Of a stretch of DNA of 16,660 nucleotides, positions 1 through 6,696 are shown piece by piece. The notes beneath the pieces were generated by a model. That model had not been told where the DNA came from and did no database searches. It saw only the letters and a program-made list of their open reading frames with translations. The DNA lies in contig JAEZIB010000170.1 in NCBI GenBank assembly GCA_023416275.1, forward strand, positions 1 through 16,660, read 5' to 3'. Source of the stretch: Bacillota bacterium (lineage in GTDB: Bacteria > Bacillota > Clostridia > Acetivibrionales > DSM-1351). The position numbers were made by a program, and so were the translations under genes. Each line of letters begins with the position of its first letter. Within the stretch, counting starts at the first letter, position 1.

Positions 1-111
1 GATAGAAGGCTTTGAATTGTAATTGACTTTTGTAAAAATTCTTCAATATAGGGTGTTTTTTTAGCAATAATTCGTCTGAGAATAAATATAACTGAAACTG
101 TAAAAAAATTG

Positions 112-138
112 TTAGCACTCTTATTAATTGAGTGCTAA
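112..138. promoter_or_regulatory. CIRCE operator (HrcA-binding site)
   Basis: A perfect inverted repeat TTAGCACTC - 9 bases - GAGTGCTAA, which is exactly the consensus CIRCE element bound by the heat-shock repressor HrcA. It lies upstream of htpG and 7 bases before the likely -35 box. This predicts HrcA-dependent heat induction of htpG. Both arms match the consensus at all nine positions. Confidence 0.95.
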
Positions 139-145
139 AAAATAC

Positions 146-174
146 TTGAAATATTTCGCTATTAGAGGTATATT
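146..174 (+). promoter_or_regulatory. Sigma-A-like promoter of htpG
   Basis: -35 TTGAAA (146-151), a 17-base spacer and -10 TATATT (169-174). Transcription would start near 181. The CIRCE element sits upstream of this promoter rather than downstream of it. A weaker alternative, TTGACT at 23-28 with an AT-rich -10 near 45-50, would place CIRCE in the leader; the sequence alone does not settle which is used. Confidence 0.6.
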
Positions 175-191
175 ATTACTATCGTAACTAA

Positions 192-213
192 TTCAAGCAT
201 AAAAATGCTTGAA
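192..213 (+). other. Perfect 9-bp hairpin in the htpG leader
   Basis: TTCAAGCAT and ATGCTTGAA form a perfect 9-bp stem with an AAAA loop. If transcription starts near 181, the hairpin lies about 10 bases from the 5' end of the mRNA, where such stems often protect transcripts from decay. It has no T-run after it, so it is not a terminator. As DNA it could equally be an operator for a dimeric repressor, but it does not match the CtsR direct-repeat motif. Confidence 0.6.
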
Positions 214-230
214 ATTAAATAAATAAACAA

Positions 231-282
231 AAAGGAGGATTAGGTCCACTCTTGCACTTTTGTGCGGATGAAGGGTTTGGAC
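231..282 (+). promoter_or_regulatory. Displaced ribosome-binding site with intervening hairpin, htpG
   Basis: A strong SD, AAAGGAGG (231-238), lies 44 bases before ATG 283. The frame is closed by TAG at 241-243, and no ATG, GTG or TTG in the htpG frame lies within normal reach of the SD. Bases 244-282 can fold into one 14-bp hairpin: 244-248 with 278-282, 249-253 with 271-275 (one G-U pair), and 254-257 with 262-265 around a UUUU loop, with bulges at 266-270 and 276-277. Folding leaves five bases (ATTAG) between SD and stem, and ATG 283 follows the stem directly. AAGGG (271-275), buried in the stem, is a possible second SD for ATG 283 once unfolded. Confidence 0.55.
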
Positions 283-2202
283 ATGATTATTATGGGACAA
301 GAAAAAGGAAGCATATCAATTAATACGGAAAATATATTTCCAATAATAAAAAAATGGCTGTATTCTGAGAAGGATATTTTTATAAGAGAGCTTGTATCAA
401 ATGCAAGTGATGCTATTAGCAAATTGAAGAAGCTAGATGCTATGGGAGAAGCAGAACTGCCAGATGACAACAAGTATGAAATAAAGGTCATTGTCAACAA
501 AAATGATAAAACAATCAAGGTTTTAGATAATGGATTAGGAATGACTGATGAAGAGGTTAAAAAGTATATTAACCAAATAGCCTTTTCAGGTGCAGTAGAT
601 TTTATTGAGAAATATAAAGACAAGTCTGATGATGGTCAAATTATTGGGCATTTTGGATTAGGATTCTATTCAGCATTTATGGTATCTGAGCGTGTGCAAA
701 TTGACACATTATCCTATCAAAATGGTGCAAAAGCAGTAAAGTGGGTTAGTGATGGTGGCACTGAGTTTGAAATGTTGGATTCTGACAAAACAGACAGAGG
801 TACGATGATTACCTTATACTTAACCGAAGATAGCCTTGAATTTGTTGATGAATACAAAATGAGACAGACTCTTGAAAAGTACTTTGCATTCTTGCCTATC
901 GACTTATATTTAGAGGATGCTGCAAAAGAACCTAAAAAGACTGAGGAAAAGCCAGCTGAATCGGCTGAAGAGGGAAAGGGCGAAGATAAGGCTGAAGCAG
1001 CAGCTCCAAAGCCTCTAAATGATACTAAGCCCTTATGGCTAAAAAATCCAAAAGACTGTACAGAGGAGGAGTACAAGCAGTTCTATACAAAGGTATTCCA
1101 TGATTTTAATGAGCCTCTCTTCTGGATTCACTTAAATATGGATTATCCGTTTAATTTAAAGGGTATTTTATATTTCCCTAAATTAAAGCACGAGTTTGAA
1201 ACAATGGAAGGACAGATAAAGCTGTATTATAACCAAGTATTCGTAGCGGATAATATCAAGGAGGTAATACCTGAGTTCTTAATGCTTTTAAAGGGTGTTT
1301 TGGATTGCCCTGACTTACCTCTGAATGTATCAAGAAGCTTCCTCCAGAACGACGGGTATGTTAACAAGATATCAACGCATATAACAAAGAAGGTTGCTGA
1401 TAAGCTTACCTCTATCTTTGAAAATGAGCGTGAAAGCTATGATAAATACTGGAATGATATAAATCCATTTGTTAAATATGGCTGTATCAGAGAAGAGAAA
1501 TTTTATGATAGAGTTAAGGATATAATTATTTACAAATCTACTAAGGGTGGGTATGTAACACTTAGCCAATATCTTGAAAATAACAAGGAAAAGCATGAAA
1601 ACAAGGTGTTCTATGTATCAGATGAAAATCAGCAGGCACAGTATATAAAGCTGTTTAATGAAAACGATATGGAAGCTGTAATTTTATCAAGTATGATTGA
1701 TAATCACTTTATGTCATTAATTGAAAGTAAGGTGACAGGAGTTCAATTTAATAGAATTGATGCAGATATATCAGCTAACATGAAGCAGGAAAATACAGGA
1801 ATTGCCGAAGCAGATGTGAGCTATCTTGAAACGCTGTTTAAAGATACTATAAATGATGAAAAATTAAAGATACAGGTTGAAGCCCTGAAAAATGATACTA
1901 TTCCTGCTGTTGTACTTCTATCAGAACACTCACGAAGAATGCAGGAAATGAGCAAAATGTACGGTGGTGGTATGGACATGAGCAGTATGTTCCCCAAAGA
2001 ACAGACCCTTGTGCTTAATTCCTCCAACAAGCTTGTTAAAGCAGTTATTGATTTAAAGGATAATGAATCCAAAAATGACGATGTAAAGCTAATTAGTGAG
2101 CATATATACGATTTGGCAATGATGAGCCATCAGCCATTGGATTCAGAAGCAATGTCAAAATTTATTGCTAGAAGCAATGAGATATTGATGAAGTTGGTAT
2201 AA
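283..2202 (+). CDS. htpG: HtpG, Hsp90-family molecular chaperone
   Basis: ATP-dependent cytosolic chaperone that works as a dimer on partly folded proteins. Counting from ATG 283 (639 aa), the N-terminal GHKL ATPase shows RELVSNASDA with Glu36 and the Mg-binding Asn40, DNGLGM (82-87) and the glycine-rich lid GHFGLGFYSAF (122-132). A charged Lys/Glu/Ala/Pro linker (about 212-249) precedes the middle domain, whose catalytic-loop Arg is in NVSRSFLQND (Arg351). The C-terminal dimerisation domain follows. Possible starts are GTG 262, ATG 268, ATG 283 and ATG 292. ATG 283 is preferred because a folded hairpin places a strong SD next to it; GTG 262 and ATG 268 fall inside that hairpin, and ATG 292 has no SD. 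Heat regulation by HrcA is predicted from the CIRCE element. The gene is monocistronic. Confidence 0.97.
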   Translation: MIIMGQEKGSISINTENIFPIIKKWLYSEKDIFIRELVSNASDAISKLKKLDAMGEAELPDDNKYEIKVIVNKNDKTIKVLDNGLGMTDEEVKKYINQIAFSGAVDFIEKYKDKSDDGQIIGHFGLGFYSAFMVSERVQIDTLSYQNGAKAVKWVSDGGTEFEMLDSDKTDRGTMITLYLTEDSLEFVDEYKMRQTLEKYFAFLPIDLYLEDAAKEPKKTEEKPAESAEEGKGEDKAEAAAPKPLNDTKPLWLKNPKDCTEEEYKQFYTKVFHDFNEPLFWIHLNMDYPFNLKGILYFPKLKHEFETMEGQIKLYYNQVFVADNIKEVIPEFLMLLKGVLDCPDLPLNVSRSFLQNDGYVNKISTHITKKVADKLTSIFENERESYDKYWNDINPFVKYGCIREEKFYDRVKDIIIYKSTKGGYVTLSQYLENNKEKHENKVFYVSDENQQAQYIKLFNENDMEAVILSSMIDNHFMSLIESKVTGVQFNRIDADISANMKQENTGIAEADVSYLETLFKDTINDEKLKIQVEALKNDTIPAVVLLSEHSRRMQEMSKMYGGGMDMSSMFPKEQTLVLNSSNKLVKAVIDLKDNESKNDDVKLISEHIYDLAMMSHQPLDSEAMSKFIARSNEILMKLV

Positions 2203-2229
2203 ACAAAAACATAAATAAAGCTTAAAGAA

Positions 2230-2270
2230 AATGGCTGAGCTTAACTTAATGCAAGTTGAAATCAGCCATT
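2230..2270 (+). terminator. Likely htpG terminator hairpin
   Basis: AATGGCTGA (2230-2238) pairs perfectly with TCAGCCATT (2262-2270), 27 bases after the htpG stop. The inside can pair further through AACTT and AAGTT. The following bases are not T-rich, so this is an imperfect intrinsic terminator. Confidence 0.45.
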
Positions 2271-2343
2271 CTACTCAACTATATCTATTAAAAATTAATT
2301 ATGCACTTTCCACATAAGGTCTATTGTTGCTCAAACTTGTCAA

Positions 2344-2362
2344 TGGTTTGTTGCCAAAATAA
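2344..2362. repeat. 19-bp exact dispersed repeat, copy 1
   Basis: The 19 bases TGGTTTGTTGCCAAAATAA recur exactly at 8945-8963. CTCAAACTT, also present near the second copy, lies just upstream. A related but imperfect GTGGTTTTGCTGCC occurs at 2441-2454. The copies lie in intergenic DNA. Confidence 0.7.
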
Positions 2363-2511
2363 CTCGAAAGTATAGTTGGTGCTTACATGGTGCACTTTCG
2401 AGTTTGGTATGGGTGGTATTTACTTAAATGGTTCGTCTCAGTGGTTTTGCTGCCTTTCCACCTTTACCATTTATGGTCAATAAAGGAAGAATTACTTTTT
2501 TCACATAATAT

Positions 2512-2557
2512 TAAAAGTGGCAACAACAGAAGAAAAATTCCGTTGCTGCCACTTTTA
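2512..2557 (-). terminator. Bidirectional terminator after the acyl-CoA synthetase gene
   Basis: Arms of 16 bases (2512-2527 and 2542-2557) pair with one mismatch around a 14-base loop. A-rich and T-rich ends on both sides give a U-rich tail on either strand. It starts 31 bases beyond the synthetase stop and lies between two converging genes, so it probably ends the - strand operon and backs up htpG termination. Confidence 0.75.
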
Positions 2558-2587
2558 TTGTGATAATGCTCTACAGGGTTATTCTTA

Positions 2588-4249
2588 TTACTTTTTCGTT
2601 CCATCAGTTTCTCTGATCTCTACACGTCTTATCTTTCCGCTGATGGTTTTTGGCAATTCACTTACAAACTCAATCAATCTTGGATACTTATAAGGAGCAG
2701 TTACATTTTTAACATGCTCTTGAAGTTCTTTTACAAGCTCCTTGCTTTGAGTATAATTCTTTGCAAGGACAACTGTTGCTTTTACAATCTGACCTCTTAC
2801 TTCATCAGGAACAGCTGTTATAGCACATTCCAAAACTGCAGGATGTTCTAATAATGCACTTTCAACTTCAAAAGGCCCAATCCTGTAGCCTGAGCTTTTA
2901 ATTACGTCGTCAGATCTTCCAACAAACCAGAAATATCCTTCTTCATCACGCCAAGCCAAATCACCAGTATAATAGATACCATCGTGCCAAACCTTATGGG
3001 TTAAAGCTTCATCTCTATAATATCCGCCAAACATTCCTGCAGGCTTCATCTTATCTGTACGAATAACAATCTGACCTTCTTCACCGATTTGACAGGAGTT
3101 TCCATTCTCGTCTATTAAATCAACATCATAGCCAGGTGATGCTTTGCCCATAGAACCAGGTTTAGCTTCTGTCCATTTAGTTATAGAAAGAACAACTGTT
3201 AATTCTGTCTGTCCAAAGCCTTCCTTTAATTGAATTCCCGTTGCGTTATAGAATTGAGTAAATACCTCTGGATTTAGAGGCTCACCAGCAACTACACAGT
3301 ATTTTAGTGAGCTTAAGTCGTATTTTGTAAGGTCTTCTTTTATAAAGAATCTATATATTGTAGGAGGTGCACAGAAGGTGGTTACTTTATGCTTTGAAAC
3401 AACCTCGAGCAAGTCCTTTGCAACAAATTTATCAAAATCATAAACAAATACTGCACTTCCAGCTATCCATTGACCATAAATTTTGCCCCAAACAGCTTTT
3501 GCCCAGCCTGTATCAGCAACTGTAAGGTGTAAACCGCCATCAATTACATTTTGCCAATATTTGGCGGTGTAAATATGACCTAGAGGATAGACATAATCAT
3601 GCTGAACCATCTTTGGCATACCAGTTGTTCCTGAAGTAAAATATAATAAAGAAATATCGTCATTGTGTGAAGCTTGGTCACCTGTAGGTCTTTCAAACAC
3701 ATTTGATGCTTCGTCAACAGATTCTGTAAAGTCTATCCAGCCAGCTTTGCTATCGCATATTAGTGCTTTATGCTTAAGAGATGGGCATTTGCTTTGTGCG
3801 GCTTCCACATTTTTTAATACTTCAGCATCTGGAACGCATACAATCATTTTTATATCTGCAGCGTTAAATCTGTAAACATAATCTTTTTCCGTCAAAAGAT
3901 GTGTTGCTGGAATAGTTATGGCACCTAATTTGTGCAGTGCCAGAATACAGAACCAAAACTCATATCTTCTTTTTAAAACTAGCATAACAGGGTCACCCCT
4001 CTTAATACCTACAGATTTAAAGAAATTAGCAGTCTTATCGCTGTATTCTTTGAGCTGTGCAAAAGTAAATGTGGCTTCTGCACCAGATTCATCACACCAT
4101 ACGATGGCAACTTTATTAGGCTGAGTTCTTGCATATTCGTCAACCACATCGTATGCAAAATTGAAATTCTCAGGTATATTTACTTGATAGTTTTCTAGAA
4201 GATCTTCATATGAAGAGAAGTCTGTTTTTGATAGATATTTTTGCAACAT
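2588..4249 (-). CDS. AMP-forming acyl-CoA synthetase
   Basis: Member of the ANL superfamily that activates a carboxylic acid to acyl-AMP and then acyl-CoA, probably in the cytosol. The protein is 553 aa, the usual length. Motifs seen are the phosphate-binding loop YFTSGTTGMPK (203-213), GFGQTE (344-349), YYTGD (426-430), GRSDD (444-448) before the hinge, and the catalytic lysine Lys539 in KTISGKIRR. It resembles the acetyl-CoA or medium-chain acyl-CoA synthetase-like group more than true acetyl-CoA synthetase, which is about 100 aa longer; the substrate cannot be read from sequence. ATG 4249 has a good SD (AGGGGG, eight bases upstream) overlapping the stop of the regulator gene. The 17-base gap implies co-transcription and perhaps coupled translation with that regulator. 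Confidence 0.93.
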   Translation of the reverse strand: MLQKYLSKTDFSSYEDLLENYQVNIPENFNFAYDVVDEYARTQPNKVAIVWCDESGAEATFTFAQLKEYSDKTANFFKSVGIKRGDPVMLVLKRRYEFWFCILALHKLGAITIPATHLLTEKDYVYRFNAADIKMIVCVPDAEVLKNVEAAQSKCPSLKHKALICDSKAGWIDFTESVDEASNVFERPTGDQASHNDDISLLYFTSGTTGMPKMVQHDYVYPLGHIYTAKYWQNVIDGGLHLTVADTGWAKAVWGKIYGQWIAGSAVFVYDFDKFVAKDLLEVVSKHKVTTFCAPPTIYRFFIKEDLTKYDLSSLKYCVVAGEPLNPEVFTQFYNATGIQLKEGFGQTELTVVLSITKWTEAKPGSMGKASPGYDVDLIDENGNSCQIGEEGQIVIRTDKMKPAGMFGGYYRDEALTHKVWHDGIYYTGDLAWRDEEGYFWFVGRSDDVIKSSGYRIGPFEVESALLEHPAVLECAITAVPDEVRGQIVKATVVLAKNYTQSKELVKELQEHVKNVTAPYKYPRLIEFVSELPKTISGKIRRVEIRETDGTKK

Positions 4250-4266
4250 TTATTTTTCCCCCTAAG

Positions 4267-4824
4267 TTACTTAAGAATTATTGCTAAGAATTTAGCTTGT
4301 TTTCCATTTAAGGCCTTCATTGCATGATTTGCAGAAGAATCAAAATACACTGAATCTCCTTCTTCTAAAATGAGCTCATGTCCATTTATTATTATTTCTA
4401 CAGTTCCTTCAAGAACATAATTAAATTCTTGACCTTGGTGTGAATTAAAACTCACCTCGGTAGCATCTAATGCAGCAGGTACAGTTACAACAAATGGTTC
4501 AGCCTTTTTTCCTATAAAATTATTAGCCAGACTATGATATTTATAGTCTTCTCTTCTTTCAACGCTGGCGCCTTTTCCTTTTCTAACCACTTGATATGTG
4601 TGCAGCTTCGGAGCATCACCAGTGAGTATAGCAGAAAGCTCCACCTTGAATTTATTAGCTATTTGATAAAGAAAACTTACTGGTATATCCGTATCTCCAC
4701 TTTCATATGCTCTATAAGTTTCTTCGGGGATTTTAAGCTCAGTAGCAAGAGTCTGAATGGATATTTCGGATATTTCTCTCAAGTCTTTAATTCTTGATGC
4801 GATTAGCTTTATTTGTTCAGACAT
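4267..4824 (-). CDS. XRE-family regulator with C-terminal cupin domain
   Basis: DNA-binding regulator of about 185 aa. Counting from TTG 4830, a helix-turn-helix of the Cro/CI type covers about residues 11-67, followed by a linker and a cupin barrel (about 108-187). The first cupin motif shows His131, Glu135 and Gly142, and the second has EEGDSVYFDSSANH ending at His169, so a metal or small-molecule pocket is plausible. The gene directly precedes the acyl-CoA synthetase in the same operon, so the natural inference is that the cupin senses the acid substrate or acyl-CoA and controls its own operon. The start is set at ATG 4824, which has AAGGTGA six bases upstream; TTG 4830 touches that SD and is unlikely. 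Confidence 0.9.
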   Translation of the reverse strand: MSEQIKLIASRIKDLREISEISIQTLATELKIPEETYRAYESGDTDIPVSFLYQIANKFKVELSAILTGDAPKLHTYQVVRKGKGASVERREDYKYHSLANNFIGKKAEPFVVTVPAALDATEVSFNSHQGQEFNYVLEGTVEIIINGHELILEEGDSVYFDSSANHAMKALNGKQAKFLAIILK

Positions 4825-5254
4825 TAACAATCACCTTCCTATATTTATTTAATAATTTATTTTTAACTTTGCTGAAAAACTCAGTATTCTCTACGACTAT
4901 ATTTATAATAACATAATATACAGCTTTATTTGACCTGAAGGTGTGTATAAAAATCTGTACATATATTCGAAGCATATAATAGCATATTAAAACAGAGCAT
5001 GTAAAGCTTGTAAATAACCTTTTTAAGTAATTATTTTAACGATTTCTACCTAATTTATTGCGCCATAATTATAAAAGGCAAAAAACAATAAAAACCTAGG
5101 CTTTTTATGCAAAAAATATGAGAAAAAATTACAAATATACAAATAATATTACAGAAATTCTATGGTGTTTAAAATATTATAGAAATTATAAATAAGATAT
5201 GTTAATATATAAAATATGGAATAAATTTACTTGGATGATGGGGGCGAAATAGGT
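4825..5254. other. Divergent regulatory region between the regulator operon and the chemoreceptor
   Basis: About 430 very AT-rich bases between divergent genes, with no coding potential seen. It must hold the promoter of the regulator-synthetase operon, but I could not single out a convincing - strand -35/-10 pair. A short dyad ACCT-GA-AGGT lies at 4933-4942. Several A-tracts around 5080-5130 suggest bent DNA. The likely chemoreceptor promoter is at 5180-5208. Confidence 0.5.
5180..5208 (+). promoter_or_regulatory. Possible promoter of the chemoreceptor gene
   Basis: -35-like TAGAAA (5180-5185), a 17-base spacer and an extended -10, TGT-TAATAT (TG at 5200-5201, hexamer 5203-5208). It lies about 45 bases before the start codon. 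The region is AT-rich, so chance matches are likely. No sigma-D type motility promoter was recognised. Confidence 0.35.
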
Positions 5255-6499
5255 ATGTCTATTAGCAAAAAGATATTAATTATTGTTTTAGGGGGTATAT
5301 TGATAACAGGTTTTGGAACAGCGGGGCATTTATTTTTGAATTTTCCGCTTTATATATTTCCTGTTATTTCATGGTTATTCATAATAGTAATTGGATTATT
5401 TTTGATTTTTTCAATTAGTAGACCTTTAAAGATTATTGGAAAAGTTGTTGAAAGAACTGCAAATTTTGATTTATCTCATGACAAAACATATAATAAAGTC
5501 AAAAAAAGAAAAGATGAAATAGGATTTTTGGCAAAAAATTTGTCATTGGCAAGAATTGCTCTTAGAGATATTTTAGGATTGATGCAGGAAACATCAAAGC
5601 AACTAACAGATAATACTCAAGAAGTTGAAAATATGGCACTTCACTTAAAGGAGCAAACAGATGATACATTGCTGACGACTGAGCATATTTCTGCTTCTAT
5701 GCAACAATCAGCAACAACAACATATCAAATAAGCAATAGCACACAGGAGATAATGCAAAATATCAACCTTATATCACAAAATTCTGAAAAAGGAGCTTAT
5801 CAAGCTAGCTCAATAAGTGAGCATGCCAGTGAATTGAAGGAAGATGCAGTTTTATCTGCACAAAATGCTAACAATATTTATTTTGATGTAAAGCAACAGC
5901 TGAAAACGGCTATGGAACAAGCAGCTGAAGTTTCACAGATAGAATTACTTGCTCAAGCAATACTACAGATAACTGAGCAGACCAATTTACTGTCTTTAAA
6001 TGCAGCAATTGAAGCAGCTAGAGCAGGAGAAGCTGGGAAAGGCTTTGCAGTTGTAGCTGATGAAATTCGAAAGCTTGCTGATCAATCTTCAAAGACTGCG
6101 ACAGATATCAAAAAAGTGGTTCAAACTGTGAATGAGTCAGTGGGTGCACTAACAGAGAGTGCAGGAGTTTTATTGGAATTTATGGACAAGGAAATTCTTA
6201 GCGATTATCAGAAGTTAATAGAGACTATAGGACAATATTATACTGATTCCACCTTGTTTAGTACAATGATGAATGAATTTAATGATTCATCAAAAGCAAT
6301 GAATCAGTCAATCTCTACTATTGTCAATGCACTTGAGCAGGTGTCATCAAGCGTTAACGACAGCGCAAATGGAGTCTCATCAATATCTATCAAAACAGCT
6401 GAAGTAGCAGAAAAAGTAACAGATGTTAAGAATTCAACACAAAATAATTTGATTTCATCAAAAAAATTGGAGGATCAGGTTTCAAAATTCACTCTGTAA
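5255..6499 (+). CDS. Methyl-accepting chemotaxis protein lacking an extracellular sensor domain
   Basis: Membrane chemoreceptor-type signal transducer of 414 aa. Two hydrophobic segments (about 7-27 and 32-53) are joined by only a few residues, so there is no outside ligand-binding domain. A HAMP-like stretch (about 54-110) leads to the cytoplasmic coiled coil. The kinase-control hairpin tip is canonical: EQTNLLSLNAAIEAARAGE (241-259) then GKGFAVVADEIRKLA (261-275), the surface that docks CheA and CheW. A segment at about 305-345 that breaks the heptad pattern recalls similar segments in other clostridial receptors. The start is ATG 5255, ten bases after GGGGG; TTG 5231 has no SD. No che genes are nearby, so it must act with a cluster elsewhere. 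An HD-GYP gene follows after 197 bases. Confidence 0.93.
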   Translation: MSISKKILIIVLGGILITGFGTAGHLFLNFPLYIFPVISWLFIIVIGLFLIFSISRPLKIIGKVVERTANFDLSHDKTYNKVKKRKDEIGFLAKNLSLARIALRDILGLMQETSKQLTDNTQEVENMALHLKEQTDDTLLTTEHISASMQQSATTTYQISNSTQEIMQNINLISQNSEKGAYQASSISEHASELKEDAVLSAQNANNIYFDVKQQLKTAMEQAAEVSQIELLAQAILQITEQTNLLSLNAAIEAARAGEAGKGFAVVADEIRKLADQSSKTATDIKKVVQTVNESVGALTESAGVLLEFMDKEILSDYQKLIETIGQYYTDSTLFSTMMNEFNDSSKAMNQSISTIVNALEQVSSSVNDSANGVSSISIKTAEVAEKVTDVKNSTQNNLISSKKLEDQVSKFTL

Positions 6500-6696
6500 T
6501 TATGAAAAATATACAAAACTAATTTAATATAACCATGAAAAATGAGTCTTTATTATTATTGTTTTAATGTCGAATTTATAATAAAATAATATTATTATGA
6601 GGTAATTTCTAGTTAATAAGATTATAGTAGTATTATTCTAAATAAATTTACATTATATATGATGTGAATTTATTTATTCAAAGTAGGTGTTATTAT

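Larger units (their letters stand above)
2203..2587. other. Convergent intergenic region rich in inverted repeats
   Basis: This 385-base gap between htpG and the acyl-CoA synthetase holds no convincing gene. It contains four inverted repeats: the htpG terminator (2230-2270); an 11-bp perfect pair AACTCGAAAGT/ACTTTCGAGTT (2361-2371 and 2394-2404, 22-base loop); a nested pair TAAATGGT/ACCATTTA (2425-2432 and 2466-2473) with GTGG/CCAC inside; and the strong terminator at 2512-2557. It also carries a 19-base sequence repeated exactly before purL. Confidence 0.6.

Noticed and set aside
252..323. A 23-codon frame from TTG 252 under the htpG SD, overlapping htpG
   Set aside because: Spacing from GGAGG is 13 bases, the start is a weak TTG, and the peptide has no recognisable feature. 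Kept only as an alternative use of the SD.
717..1076. Long - strand frames inside htpG, purL and other genes
   Set aside because: They are antisense shadows of clearly coding sequence, with serine-rich, low-information translations and no SD.
2387..2563. A 58-codon + strand open frame from ATG 2387 to TGA 2561
   Set aside because: No SD, rich in Trp, Leu and His, and it runs through the inverted repeats and the whole terminator hairpin at 2512-2557, so it is most likely chance.
6500..6696. Cyclic-di-GMP riboswitch before the HD-GYP gene
   Set aside because: The gap is simple AT-rich sequence without the conserved GEMM stems or core bases.
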